The position numbers were made by a program, and so were the translations under genes. From Lewinellaceae bacterium (GTDB lineage: Bacteria > Bacteroidota > Bacteroidia > Chitinophagales > Saprospiraceae), in NCBI GenBank assembly GCA_020636255.1, contig JACJYE010000002.1:248001-312000 (forward strand): a stretch of 64,000 nt of DNA, written 5' to 3'. Shown piece by piece: positions 26,660 through 34,582 of the stretch. The first letter of the stretch is position 1; each line of letters starts with the position of its first letter. The notes beneath the pieces are model-generated. The model made no database searches. It was not told where the DNA came from and saw nothing but the letters and a program-made list of their open reading frames with translations.

Positions 26660-26957
26660 ATGATACTCAACAAGGATTTCAGAGCGTTCTTCGAATTATT
26701 GAACGCGCATGAAGTAAAATATATCATCGTAGGGGGCTATGCTGTGGCTTTCCACGGCTATCCCCGATATACTAAAGATATAGAGTAACTATCAGCATGC
26801 GGCCTAAAATGCTCCTGAAGCAAAATTTTGTAGAATTTTTCTTGTCTAACCCCTTCTCCTTCCCCTTGAAAGGGGAAGGGTGGATTACAAAATTTTGCTT
26901 CAGGCCGTAAATCACCTTGATGCTGATAGTTACGATCTAGAAGAATTAGAAGGTTGA
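26660..26957 (+). pseudogene. Disrupted nucleotidyltransferase (AbiEii/MNT-like) gene
   Basis: The first 42 codons read as a nucleotidyltransferase N-terminus (FFELLNAHEVKYIIVGGYAV, then AFHGYPRYTKDIE), with the GG signature and the start of the DxD-type motif. The frame then runs into a palindromic element whose terminal repeat supplies the TAA stop. After the element, YDLEELEG-stop looks like a plausible C-terminus of the same protein. About 100 residues in between are missing, so the gene is dead by replacement rather than by simple insertion. Such proteins are often antitoxins or conflict-system nucleotidyltransferases. Confidence 0.6.
26785..26933. mobile_element. 149-bp palindromic MITE-like element
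   Basis: The ends are a perfect 14-bp inverted repeat, GTAACTATCAGCAT (26785-26798 and the complement of 26920-26933). Inside is a perfect 19-bp inverted repeat, CCTGAAGCAAAATTTTGTA (26814-26832 and 26886-26904). The centre holds a CCTTCCCCTT / AAGGGGAAGG hairpin. The whole element could fold into one long hairpin. It has no coding capacity and lies inside the nucleotidyltransferase remnant. Confidence 0.8.
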
Positions 26958-27000
26958 TACCCTTACGGCACAGAGGCTTCAGCAACCTAAAAACGATTTT

Positions 27001-27462
27001 TCACACCCAAACCCGCGGCCGGGCCAACCGGAACTCGCCGGCATACAGAACGGCCAGCAACGCTGCCTGCAACAGTCGGGGCCTGCCTTCCGCATTGGTT
27101 TTGCCCTCACTGGCAAGGCTGTAGACGGTACGGAAAAAAGCCTCCGTTTCCATAGCCGGGGACACTTTCCAGTTGACGACGGCCGGCGCATCGGCAGGGT
27201 TCCACATCGAGTGCACTTCGCCGGGCTCAATGACGATCTCATCCCCTTTTTTCAGGTGTTGTACACCGCTTTTGAGCCGCACGTGCATCTCCCCTTCCAG
27301 CATGGTGAAATGCTCTCTTTGAAAAGGGTGATAATGGGGCGCCGGTTCTTTGCTTTTCGCAACATAGTGCGATTCCATCTCCAGGAGACGCCCGCCCGTA
27401 GTTTTTCCAGTCTGGATGAATATGAGTTTCTGCCCGGTTACCGGGTTGATAATGGTGTCCAT
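27001..27462 (-). CDS. Cupin domain protein, probably cut short by a premature stop
   Basis: A 153-residue cupin with the metal-binding motif around PHYHPFQREHFTMLEGEM and the second motif PGEVHSMWNPAD. Related cupins continue with a hydrophobic, basic C-terminal helix. Here the frame stops at TGA (27001-27003) after RPRVWV, yet the next codons in the same frame read KIVFRLLKPLCRKG, the kind of sequence expected. The gene has therefore probably acquired a nonsense mutation close to its end. The cupin fold itself is complete. It is a stand-alone gene; the ligand is unknown. Confidence 0.85.
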   Translation of the reverse strand: MDTIINPVTGQKLIFIQTGKTTGGRLLEMESHYVAKSKEPAPHYHPFQREHFTMLEGEMHVRLKSGVQHLKKGDEIVIEPGEVHSMWNPADAPAVVNWKVSPAMETEAFFRTVYSLASEGKTNAEGRPRLLQAALLAVLYAGEFRLARPRVWV

Positions 27463-27488
27463 ATCTTTAGTTTATACAACGTTTACGC

Positions 27489-27546
27489 TAGAGCTTGATT
27501 GGAGGCAGGATTTGAGCTGCAAAGGCAGGCCTCCGATCAAGCTCTA
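27489..27546. repeat. Palindrome built from two AGAGCTTG-type repeat arms
   Basis: TAGAGCTTGATTGGAGGC (27489-27506) and the complement of 27529-27546 match in 17 of 18 positions around a 22-base centre. The arms differ by one or two bases from the repeats at 9456 and 26604. There is no T tract on either side, so it is not a typical terminator. Confidence 0.7.
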
Positions 27547-27618
27547 AAAACCAATCCAGCCAGAGGATAGCCCTGCTTGATCTTGCTACAAGCCGGCCAC
27601 CCCCTGACTGGTTTACAT

Positions 27619-28230
27619 TCAATTCATCAGGTGCCGGGAGAATTGCGCCTCGATGATGCTGCGCAGGCGCTGGCGTGCGCGGGAAAGTTTGCTCTTGACG
27701 TTCGACTCGGTCCAGCCGGAAGCTTTGCAGATCTCCTGAATAGATTGTTCTTCCAGGTAGAAAAGCTGAAGCACCCAGGCATCGTGGCCGCTCAGCAGCG
27801 ACATAGCCTGCAACAGCCAGCGGCGGGTTTCCTCTTTTTCAACCTTGTTCATTTCATCGGGTGCGTAACCCAGGTTCAGGTTGTCAGGGCCGATACTGCT
27901 ATCCACTCTTAGTGCGTGCCTCTGGTTGCTTTTCAGCCGGTTGATCGAGACCGAGAGGGCAATGCGGTACAACCAGGAACTGAACTTACAATCGCCACGG
28001 AAGTTGCGCATGGATTGGAATGCGCGGATGTAGGTGTCCTGCAGCGTCTCTTCCACTTCGTTGGGGTCGGTGAAAAAGCGCCTGATCACCGCTTTCAGTA
28101 AAGATTCGTGGCGGTAGGCCAGCAGGGTGTAAGCCTGTTGGTTGCCCCGCAGGGCCATCTCAATGAGCGTCTCGTCAGAAAGCGCAGCGGAGCTTTTCCC
28201 CGCTTCGGTTTTCAATGATGTGATTTGCAT
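27619..28230 (-). CDS. ECF-type sigma factor (RpoE/SigW-like)
   Basis: A 203-residue sigma factor. Region 2 (about 30-100) includes DPNEVEETLQDTYIRAFQSM and FSSWLYRIALSVSINRLKS, and region 4 (about 135-195) includes YLEEQSIQEICKASGWTESNVKSKLSRA. No anti-sigma gene follows; the next gene downstream is the cupin. The upstream region has an exact -7 element and a two-copy 21-bp-period repeat like the one before the propeller kinase gene, so it may be a target of the LytTR regulator encoded at 29620. Confidence 0.93.
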   Translation of the reverse strand: MQITSLKTEAGKSSAALSDETLIEMALRGNQQAYTLLAYRHESLLKAVIRRFFTDPNEVEETLQDTYIRAFQSMRNFRGDCKFSSWLYRIALSVSINRLKSNQRHALRVDSSIGPDNLNLGYAPDEMNKVEKEETRRWLLQAMSLLSGHDAWVLQLFYLEEQSIQEICKASGWTESNVKSKLSRARQRLRSIIEAQFSRHLMN

Positions 28231-28279
28231 GTCGGGTGATTTAAGTATTGGGTTTTACGTGATCAATTACCTGATGAGA

Positions 28280-28287
28280 CAAAAGTA
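28280..28287 (-). promoter_or_regulatory. -7 element TACTTTTG of the ECF sigma gene
   Basis: Exact match to TAnnTTTG on the minus strand, 49 bases upstream of the start. The -33 position (about 28307-28310) reads TTTT rather than TTTG, which fits an activator-dependent promoter. Confidence 0.55.
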
Positions 28288-28317
28288 CCCCCAAAGGGAT
28301 CGCGAAAAAATTGAGCT

Positions 28318-28351
28318 TTTATAATTGGCGGGATTGAGTTTATAATTTGCG
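28318..28351. promoter_or_regulatory. 21-bp-period direct repeat, candidate LytTR binding site
   Basis: TTTATAATTGGCG (28318-28330) and TTTATAATTTGCG (28339-28351) differ at one base and start exactly 21 bp apart, the geometry recognised by LytTR domains. The near edge is 30 bp upstream of the -7 element of the ECF sigma gene. A related pair occurs at 33599-33632 upstream of the propeller kinase gene. Confidence 0.5.
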
Positions 28352-28357
28352 AAAAGC

Positions 28358-28395
28358 AAAAGGGCCGCCCCGCGTGTTTGCGGAACAGCCCTTTT
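28358..28395 (-). terminator. Terminator of the secreted T9SS gene
   Basis: On the minus strand AAAAGGGC pairs with GCCCTTTT, with an inner CCGC / GCGG stem around AAACAC, and ends in a T-rich stretch. It lies 18 bases after the stop at 28414. Confidence 0.75.
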
Positions 28396-28413
28396 CTCAA
28401 GGCTTTTCAAGCC

Positions 28414-29484
28414 TTATTCGATGATCAGGCGGGTGCTCAGTTGCTGCCCTTCCAGAAAAAGCGATACCAGGTACAATCCCGGTTGGAGGTTGCCTTTACG
28501 AAGCTGGATGCGGTTCGGGCCCTCGGTAAGGGAAACGCTTTCCTGCCGCACGGCTTTGCCCGTAGCATCAAAAATGGCCAGCCGAACGGCGGAGCTGTTG
28601 TACAGGGCTTCCACGCTGAGCCAGGCATCACCAGAAGCGGGGTTGGGGTAAACGGCCATATCGGCGCCCAATGGCTGAGCTTTTTCTACTATGGCCGATA
28701 CGACGCTCAGGTCGAACTGGGCATCCGCTTCTTCGGACGATTCCCAATAGGTGGGTTCCTGGCCGGCGACGCTTTGCTTGCTGCGCGCGCTACTCAGGCT
28801 ATAGGTGCCCAGCGGGTTGGTGATACCGGCCTTATACCAGGCCCAGCTCGTCGTAACAATAGTATCAATGGAATAATACCCTTCCGAAGGGATCGCCAGG
28901 CTGTCGATCTCTTTCTGGTTGGATTCCACAAGGATCACCTGATAGAAATCGCCCTGCGGCAACTTCAAGGTGCCGTAACCGCGGTACCAAACCTGCTGGG
29001 TGATAAACTGATAGTACCCGAAATCAGGGAACTCCAGGTATGAGATCGCCGTATCCTTGAACGACGCTCCGAAAGTCATGGGTTTCAGCATCGTCATCGG
29101 GTCATCGAACACGATAGGCCCGAAATCGGTGCCTACGCCCAGGTAATCCCACTGGTTCTCGTCCACCTTGAAATAGGCAAAATACGAAGCGGTGTCGGTG
29201 ATCAGGTTGCAGATGTTGGCGTCGCCAAAAGATTCGCCATACGGCGTGATGACAGGGTCGATATACTCGAAAGTAGTAGCAGGCGCGCCGTCGAGCGGCA
29301 CGATATCTTCAAAATCCCATGTTTGGCTGGCGCCAACGCTGATCGCGGGCAGGCTGCCAGGGTCGATCTCCGTCATCGTCTGGATCAGCCCGAGCTTGGG
29401 AAAGTATTCGCTGTTCAGTACAGGTTGTGCGAAGAGCGCGCAGCTGGCGAACATAGAAACGAAAAGTAAAACGGCCATTCTCAT
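28414..29484 (-). CDS. Secreted protein of unknown function with T9SS sorting domain
   Basis: A 356-residue product starting MRMAVLLFVSMFASCALFAQ, a signal peptide. The longer frame upstream lacks one. The central 240 residues are beta-rich (TWDFEDIVPLDGAPATTFEY, YFKVDENQWDYLGVGTDFG) and match no family I recognise. The last 75 residues are a type A sorting domain (AVYPNPASGDAWLSVEALYN ... GLYLVSLF), so the protein should be exported by the type IX system and attached to or released from the surface. Confidence 0.85.
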   Translation of the reverse strand: MRMAVLLFVSMFASCALFAQPVLNSEYFPKLGLIQTMTEIDPGSLPAISVGASQTWDFEDIVPLDGAPATTFEYIDPVITPYGESFGDANICNLITDTASYFAYFKVDENQWDYLGVGTDFGPIVFDDPMTMLKPMTFGASFKDTAISYLEFPDFGYYQFITQQVWYRGYGTLKLPQGDFYQVILVESNQKEIDSLAIPSEGYYSIDTIVTTSWAWYKAGITNPLGTYSLSSARSKQSVAGQEPTYWESSEEADAQFDLSVVSAIVEKAQPLGADMAVYPNPASGDAWLSVEALYNSSAVRLAIFDATGKAVRQESVSLTEGPNRIQLRKGNLQPGLYLVSLFLEGQQLSTRLIIE

Positions 29485-29619
29485 GTCGATTGTCTTTTTT
29501 GGTGAAAAATTGGTTTCGGCCGATAAGACAAACGGGATAATGAACTGGCCGCGGAATTGTGGGCTCTTTTTTGAGGAAAGCAGGAAACTTCGCAACACTG
29601 CTCAAAAGGGTCGATAAAC

Positions 29620-30360
29620 CTATAATTTTGCGATCCGCTCCAGGAATTCCGCTTTTTTGCTACGCGCTACCGGCACGTGGTGCCCGTTCTTCATGACGAT
29701 CTCTCCACCTTCGCCGCGGATGTATTTGCGAATGTGGCTAAGGTTGATAAGGTAGGAATTGTGAACGCGCAAAAAGCCGGCAGGCGCCAGCAGTTCTGTC
29801 ACGTCCTTGATGGGTTTTGAGATCAGCATGCTCTCGCCGTCCAGAAAGTGCAGCTGCGTATAGCTTCCTTCGCTCTGGCAATAGATGATCTCGGCCACTT
29901 CTACGAAGTGCAGGCCTTCCAGGGTCGATAATGCGATCGTTTGGAGCGGGCCGTCACCTTGCCGGCTGCGCTCCATCAACTCGAACTGGTTCCAGTCGGG
30001 CGCGTGCAACCTTGCCCGCGCTTTGATAACGGCTTCCGCCAGCTCTTCCGCATCGATGGGCTTCAGCAGATAGTCCAGCGCGCTGATCTTGATGGCGCGC
30101 AGGGCGTACTGGTTGTAGGCTGTGGTAAAGACCACCTGAAAGGTAATGGGGCGCACCCGCTCCAGCAGGTCAAAACCATTGAGGCGAGGCATTTCAATAT
30201 CGAGAAAAAGTAAGTCAGGCGGTTCCCTTATAATGGCTTCCGCCGCCATCTGGGGGTCGTTGTATTCGGCAAGTACCTCTACTTCCGGGCAGTGCTTGGC
30301 CAGCAAAGCGGAGAGCAGTTCGGTACAGTACAATTCGTCGTCAACTATAATAGCTTTCAT
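29620..30360 (-). CDS. LytTR-type response regulator
   Basis: A 246-residue regulator: a receiver domain with VDDE, the phospho-acceptor Asp in LLFLDIEMP, FTTAY and LLKPID, then a LytTR DNA-binding domain (about 140-246, ALSTLEGLHFVEVAEIIYCQ ... LRVHNSYLINL). ATG at 30360 is the family-consistent start; the open frame has nine more codons. It follows the propeller kinase gene by 68 bp and is the presumed output of that sensor. Confidence 0.95.
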   Translation of the reverse strand: MKAIIVDDELYCTELLSALLAKHCPEVEVLAEYNDPQMAAEAIIREPPDLLFLDIEMPRLNGFDLLERVRPITFQVVFTTAYNQYALRAIKISALDYLLKPIDAEELAEAVIKARARLHAPDWNQFELMERSRQGDGPLQTIALSTLEGLHFVEVAEIIYCQSEGSYTQLHFLDGESMLISKPIKDVTELLAPAGFLRVHNSYLINLSHIRKYIRGEGGEIVMKNGHHVPVARSKKAEFLERIAKL

Positions 30361-30428
30361 CGTTTTCTGGTTTAACCTGGTTATCACCTGTCAGGCCTGA
30401 ACCGGAGCAGGTGGTCAAAAATCGCCTT

Positions 30429-33400
30429 CTAATCAAGAGGCAGCGACAGCGTCACTTTCGTGCCTGCCGGTTTACCGGCCTCGTCTTTCAGGTCATCGAT
30501 CTGTACTTCCGCCTTGGCCTCGTAGATCTCGTTGATGATACCGATGCGCTCAGCCGTCACCTTCATGCCGTGCGATTTGTGCAGAGTGGCGGATTTGCTT
30601 TTCAGCAGGCGCGCCATCTCGCGCCCAATGCCATTATCCTCCACTTCTACAATGAGCCGGCCGCCCCGTTCGAATGCCCGCACCCAAAGCTGGCAATCGC
30701 CTTTCTCTTTATGCATCAGGCCGTGCCAGATAGCGTTTTCCACATAGGGTTGCACCAGCATGGGCGGCAGCTCGATACTGCTGGTGTCCAGGCCGGGGGC
30801 TACGTCTATCTTATAGGTAAAACGGCCGACAAAGCGCATCGCTTCCAGCTCTACATACAGCCGAAGGGCCTCCATCTCATCGCGAAGCGACACCTGGTCA
30901 CTGCGCGAGTTGTCGAGCACCAGGCGTATGAGCCGCGAAAACTTGGTCAGATAGGCTGATGCAGCATCAGGTTCGTTGCGTTGTATAAAGCGGTTGATCG
31001 AGTTCAGGCAGTTAAACAGGAAGTGCGGGTTCATCTGCGAACGAAGGGCAGCCATTTCCACTTCCGCCAGTTTTTTATTGAATGATGTCTTCATTTGTTC
31101 TTCTCTTCGGATTTGTGCGGCGCGCAGGCGATACATGCCGTATACCATGCCCAGTACCAGCGCGGCCAGCAGGCTGATGAACCACCAGGTGCGCCACAGG
31201 GGCGGCGCCACGATGATGGCCAGCTTCCGCTCGGCAGTGCTCCAGACGCCATCTTTGTTCCTTGCTTTTAGACAAAAAACGTACCGCCCTGGTGGCAGTT
31301 TGGTGAAATTAGCCACCCGCTGTTTGCCGGCATCCACCCAGTCTTCGTACAGGTTTTCCAGTTTGTAGTAATAGGTATTCTCTTCCGGCAGGGTAAAATT
31401 GAGGGCAGCATATTCAATAGAGAAGAAGTTTTCGGAGGGTTTCAGGCGTACCTCTTTCCAGTAATCGGCCGACAGGCCGCCTTCGAAACGTTCCTGGCCG
31501 GCCACTTTGAAAGAGGACAGTACCAGCTTCGGCGGCCTGTTGTCCGTTAGAAGGTTATCCGGGTTGAACCAGATGAACCCCCTTTTGGTACCGGAAAAGA
31601 CCTCCCCCTTGCTGTTTACCGAAAAACCGTCGAGCGTTGCATCGGCCTTCAGGCCGTTGCGCTCATCGAAATTCCGAATGGCCAGGGTTTTGCTGTCTAC
31701 GCAGCTGATCCCTTTACCCGTTGCAAGCCATAACCGGCCCTGATGATCCTGGTTCATCCCCTCCAGATAGCTGTTTTCAAGGCCATCGTCATGCGTAAAG
31801 GCCCTGACATCGCCGTTGGGGCTGTAGCGCAACAACCCTCTTTGGGTGGCGACCCATAAATTATTTTCGGGGTCCACCTCGATACCACTGGCGCCAATAA
31901 CGGAAACGGCCTTTCCATTTACATCAAATTCAACGAAATGCTTCCACTGCCCGGTCGTTATATCGATTGAGAACAGGCCTTCGTTCCGCGTACCCAGCCA
32001 GATCGTTTTCCGGTCGCGGCTCGCAGCCAGGCTACCCACCGAACCGGGGTTAAGCATTCCTTCCGGAGGTACTGCATAGGTTATCTCTCCGCTTTTCCGG
32101 TTATAGCGCAGCAGCCCTGACCGCCATTTCGCGATCCACAGATCCCCCTCGGCATCTTCTTCTATGTCGAATATAGCCCGGTTGCTGATCCCTTTGGGAG
32201 GAGGAGGCATAGGAATGGGCTGCAACCGGCGCCCGGCGAGGTTGGCCCGGTAGATCAGGCCGTCGGCCAGCAGCCAGGTAATGCCTTTGCTGTCGCGGAA
32301 GATGCGGGTCGGAGAACTCTTTATAGCAGGGTGGAATTCGTCATTGATATCTCTGGACCGGCCGGTGCGGGGATCGTACAGGTATATCCGGCCCACATAA
32401 AAAGAAGTGATGTAGTACAACCCATCCTCCGGGTTTTCGAATATCTCGTATACGGAGTTATCATAGTCATAAGGCGGATGGCCGTCGATCTGGACGTAAT
32501 GAAAGCCCTGGAGCAAGGGGTCCATCTTCACCAACCCGCCCGTAGTGCCCACCCAAAGGATGCCATCCTGGTCGCTATATGCAACGATGACACTGGCGTT
32601 GGGGAAGGAATAGGGGTCATCCGGAATATGGCCGACCTTAGCCACTGCTTCGGTATTGGGGTCCAACACTCCGGGAAAGTTCGCCCACACTTTGCCGCCA
32701 GCCAGCAGGGCCACATCAGGCCCGGAATTGATAAAACCTATCGGTACGTTGCCCCTGTATTTCGCCATACCGTCCTTAAGGCTGTAAGAGAACAGGCCCT
32801 GGCCGAAGACGGTGAACCACAGCATTTGCTGCCCTTCATCATAACAAATGGGCCCCGGGCCGAACTCCCAGTCTACTCCTTTCAATGGGTAGTAGGTAAA
32901 GGACTTGCTTACCAGATCCAGGCTGAATGCGCCAAAAAAGCTGCTGACCCATACTTCGTTGCTCGATTTGGCAGCAACAGAGAGCAGGATATTCAAAGGG
33001 TATTTTGTTACGTTTTTCGGCCGTTGTTCTAGTGGGATATCAGGAGTGGCAAGGTGTTCATACAGAAAGCTTCCGGGCGGGAACCACAACACGTATTCAG
33101 CGTTGTTGGTAATAACGGCCTGCCCCTGCTGGCCTATAGCGATCCTGCAATTGGCGCCAAAAGACCAGGCATTTTCATCTTCAGGGCGCGGGCGAACGTT
33201 CAGGAAAGTATCCCGCGCAGGGTCGTAGATGTCAAGCCCGTGGTTGTGGGCGATCCATATTCGCCCGTCGGGGGCTTCCGCCAGGCTGGCGATAGCTTCC
33301 CCGCTAATGCTATTCCCATTCTGGGAACCAGGCAGGTAAACCTTGAAGCTATAACCGTCGAACCGGTTCAACCCGTTGGCTGTGCCTGCCCACAAATACC

Positions 33401-33542
33401 CCCGGCTGTCGCGCAGTAACGCGCGCACCTCATTGTGCGACAGGCCTTCGCGGGTAGTAAAATTTTCAAAATGGAAGTCCTTCTGAGCCGCCAGGCTCAG
33501 TACACACACTACTGCAACGAAAAGAGAAACCAGGCGGCGCAT
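30429..33542 (-). CDS. Propeller-type sensor histidine kinase (LytS-class output)
   Basis: A 1037-residue membrane sensor. In order: a signal peptide (1-19); about 14 ligand-sensing propeller repeats to about residue 690 (such as RDSRGYLWAGTANGLNRFDG, DQDGILWVGTTGGLVKMDP and HQGRLWLATGKGISC); a Y_Y_Y domain (LPEENTYYYKLENLYEDWVD); one membrane helix (WFISLLAALVLGMVYGMY); and a His_kinase/HATPase output with the phospho-acceptor His in QMNPHFLFNCLNSINRFIQ. It resembles the periplasmic half of hybrid two-component systems that sense sugars, but the regulator is a separate LytTR protein. The ligand is unknown. Confidence 0.95.
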   Translation of the reverse strand: MRRLVSLFVAVVCVLSLAAQKDFHFENFTTREGLSHNEVRALLRDSRGYLWAGTANGLNRFDGYSFKVYLPGSQNGNSISGEAIASLAEAPDGRIWIAHNHGLDIYDPARDTFLNVRPRPEDENAWSFGANCRIAIGQQGQAVITNNAEYVLWFPPGSFLYEHLATPDIPLEQRPKNVTKYPLNILLSVAAKSSNEVWVSSFFGAFSLDLVSKSFTYYPLKGVDWEFGPGPICYDEGQQMLWFTVFGQGLFSYSLKDGMAKYRGNVPIGFINSGPDVALLAGGKVWANFPGVLDPNTEAVAKVGHIPDDPYSFPNASVIVAYSDQDGILWVGTTGGLVKMDPLLQGFHYVQIDGHPPYDYDNSVYEIFENPEDGLYYITSFYVGRIYLYDPRTGRSRDINDEFHPAIKSSPTRIFRDSKGITWLLADGLIYRANLAGRRLQPIPMPPPPKGISNRAIFDIEEDAEGDLWIAKWRSGLLRYNRKSGEITYAVPPEGMLNPGSVGSLAASRDRKTIWLGTRNEGLFSIDITTGQWKHFVEFDVNGKAVSVIGASGIEVDPENNLWVATQRGLLRYSPNGDVRAFTHDDGLENSYLEGMNQDHQGRLWLATGKGISCVDSKTLAIRNFDERNGLKADATLDGFSVNSKGEVFSGTKRGFIWFNPDNLLTDNRPPKLVLSSFKVAGQERFEGGLSADYWKEVRLKPSENFFSIEYAALNFTLPEENTYYYKLENLYEDWVDAGKQRVANFTKLPPGRYVFCLKARNKDGVWSTAERKLAIIVAPPLWRTWWFISLLAALVLGMVYGMYRLRAAQIRREEQMKTSFNKKLAEVEMAALRSQMNPHFLFNCLNSINRFIQRNEPDAASAYLTKFSRLIRLVLDNSRSDQVSLRDEMEALRLYVELEAMRFVGRFTYKIDVAPGLDTSSIELPPMLVQPYVENAIWHGLMHKEKGDCQLWVRAFERGGRLIVEVEDNGIGREMARLLKSKSATLHKSHGMKVTAERIGIINEIYEAKAEVQIDDLKDEAGKPAGTKVTLSLPLD

Positions 33543-33561
33543 ACGCTTACTGAATAATCAG

Positions 33562-33569
33562 TAAAATTA
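33562..33569 (-). promoter_or_regulatory. Probable -7 element TAATTTTA of the propeller kinase operon
   Basis: Seven of eight bases match TAnnTTTG on the minus strand, 19 bases upstream of the start. Its distance to the upstream direct repeat (29 bp) is nearly the same as at the ECF sigma gene (30 bp). Confidence 0.4.
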
Positions 33570-33598
33570 AGCGATACCAACGTTTTCCGGCCGAAAAG

Positions 33599-33633
33599 TT
33601 TATGGTTGGAGGGTTTGGGTTTATAATTGGCGG
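33599..33633. promoter_or_regulatory. 21-bp-period direct repeat, candidate LytTR binding site
   Basis: TTTATGGTTGGAG (33599-33611) and TTTATAATTGGCG (33620-33632) start 21 bp apart. The 14-mer TTTATAATTGGCGG is shared exactly with 28318-28331. It lies in the divergent region between the propeller kinase and hemerythrin genes, so it could affect either. Confidence 0.5.
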
Positions 33634-33723
33634 TAAAAAAGGCGCCCGCATTCTGCGGCCTGCGTAATCTATACACTGTCAAAAGTAGTGTTCAAAAAAT
33701 ACACATACAAAAAACCTAATATC

Positions 33724-34407
33724 ATGAACCAGCCCACCCGATTTTCTTCATTCACAACCCCGCATAAGGGCATCCGCAATTTCCTTTCCCAGCTTACCGT
33801 GCAAGCCGGTTCCAGTGACTATACAGACGCGCAGGAAATGGCTATGCTTCAGGAACGGCTGGAGGAAGCCATGGAACTACTGGAAGAACACGCGCAGGTA
33901 GAGAACGAGATCGTACTTGCAGCTCTGGAAGAACGCGCGCCGGGCAGCGGGGCCCACGACCAGGAAGGCCACCGCAGGCTGCACCAGATGCAGGATATGC
34001 TTCTGGCGAAAATGAAAGCCATCACGGCAACAGGCATCAGCCCGGAAGAAGCTACCCGGCTGGGCAGCGAATTGTATCAGGGCATAGGCCTGCTGTTTGC
34101 CGAACACCTGGAGCACATGGCCGAAGAGGAAACCGCCACACAAAACCTGTTGTGGCAACACTTCACCGACGCCGAACTGCTGCAGGTTCAGGGCCGCATC
34201 ATCAGCTCGATGAAACCGGATCTGCTGCTGAAATGGTGGGCTTATATCCTGCCCGCGCAATCTCATACAGAACGGGTAAAACTCATGGCAGGGCTCCACT
34301 CATCCACCCCTGCCAGCTTCTTTGAACAGGTGCTGGGAGTCGTTCAGAAAAACCTCTCCGCTCCGGCCTATGAAAAACTGCTGGCTGCCCTGGCCGTACC
34401 GGCCTAA
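33724..34407 (+). CDS. Hemerythrin-like (HHE) domain protein
   Basis: A 227-residue cytosolic protein starting MNQPTRFSSFTTPHKGIRNF. His/Glu pairs typical of a di-iron HHE four-helix bundle occur at HKGIRNFL, LLEEHAQVENEIV, HDQEGHRRLHQM and HLEHMAEEE. A second helical segment follows (LLKWWAYILPAQSHTERVKL). Members bind O2 or nitric oxide or act as iron sensors. It is divergent from the propeller kinase, separated by 181 bp that contain the direct-repeat site. ATG 33724 is preferred over an in-frame start at 33688. Confidence 0.85.
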   Translation: MNQPTRFSSFTTPHKGIRNFLSQLTVQAGSSDYTDAQEMAMLQERLEEAMELLEEHAQVENEIVLAALEERAPGSGAHDQEGHRRLHQMQDMLLAKMKAITATGISPEEATRLGSELYQGIGLLFAEHLEHMAEEETATQNLLWQHFTDAELLQVQGRIISSMKPDLLLKWWAYILPAQSHTERVKLMAGLHSSTPASFFEQVLGVVQKNLSAPAYEKLLAALAVPA

Positions 34408-34485
34408 GCAATAAGTTTGTGGTAGAAAGGGCTCACCAACAAGCTCATAGAAAAAGCATGGATTTTTTTATTGATGAAAATAGGG

Positions 34486-34523
34486 TGCCGGCCAACAGCG
34501 ATGTTGGGCCGGCATGCTTTTTT
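34486..34523 (+). terminator. Terminator after the hemerythrin gene
   Basis: TGCCGGCCAACA pairs with TGTTGGGCCGGCA (one bulged G) around a GCGA-type loop and is followed by TGCTTTTTTA. Confidence 0.85.
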
Positions 34524-34582
34524 ACCAGCGCGGCATTGAAAATCCAGCTAACTTGCGCCCTTTAAAACGAGAGGCTACTTAC

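Noticed and set aside
27489..27546. Terminator for the sigma factor or cupin gene
   Set aside because: No T tract on either side, and the arms match a dispersed repeat.
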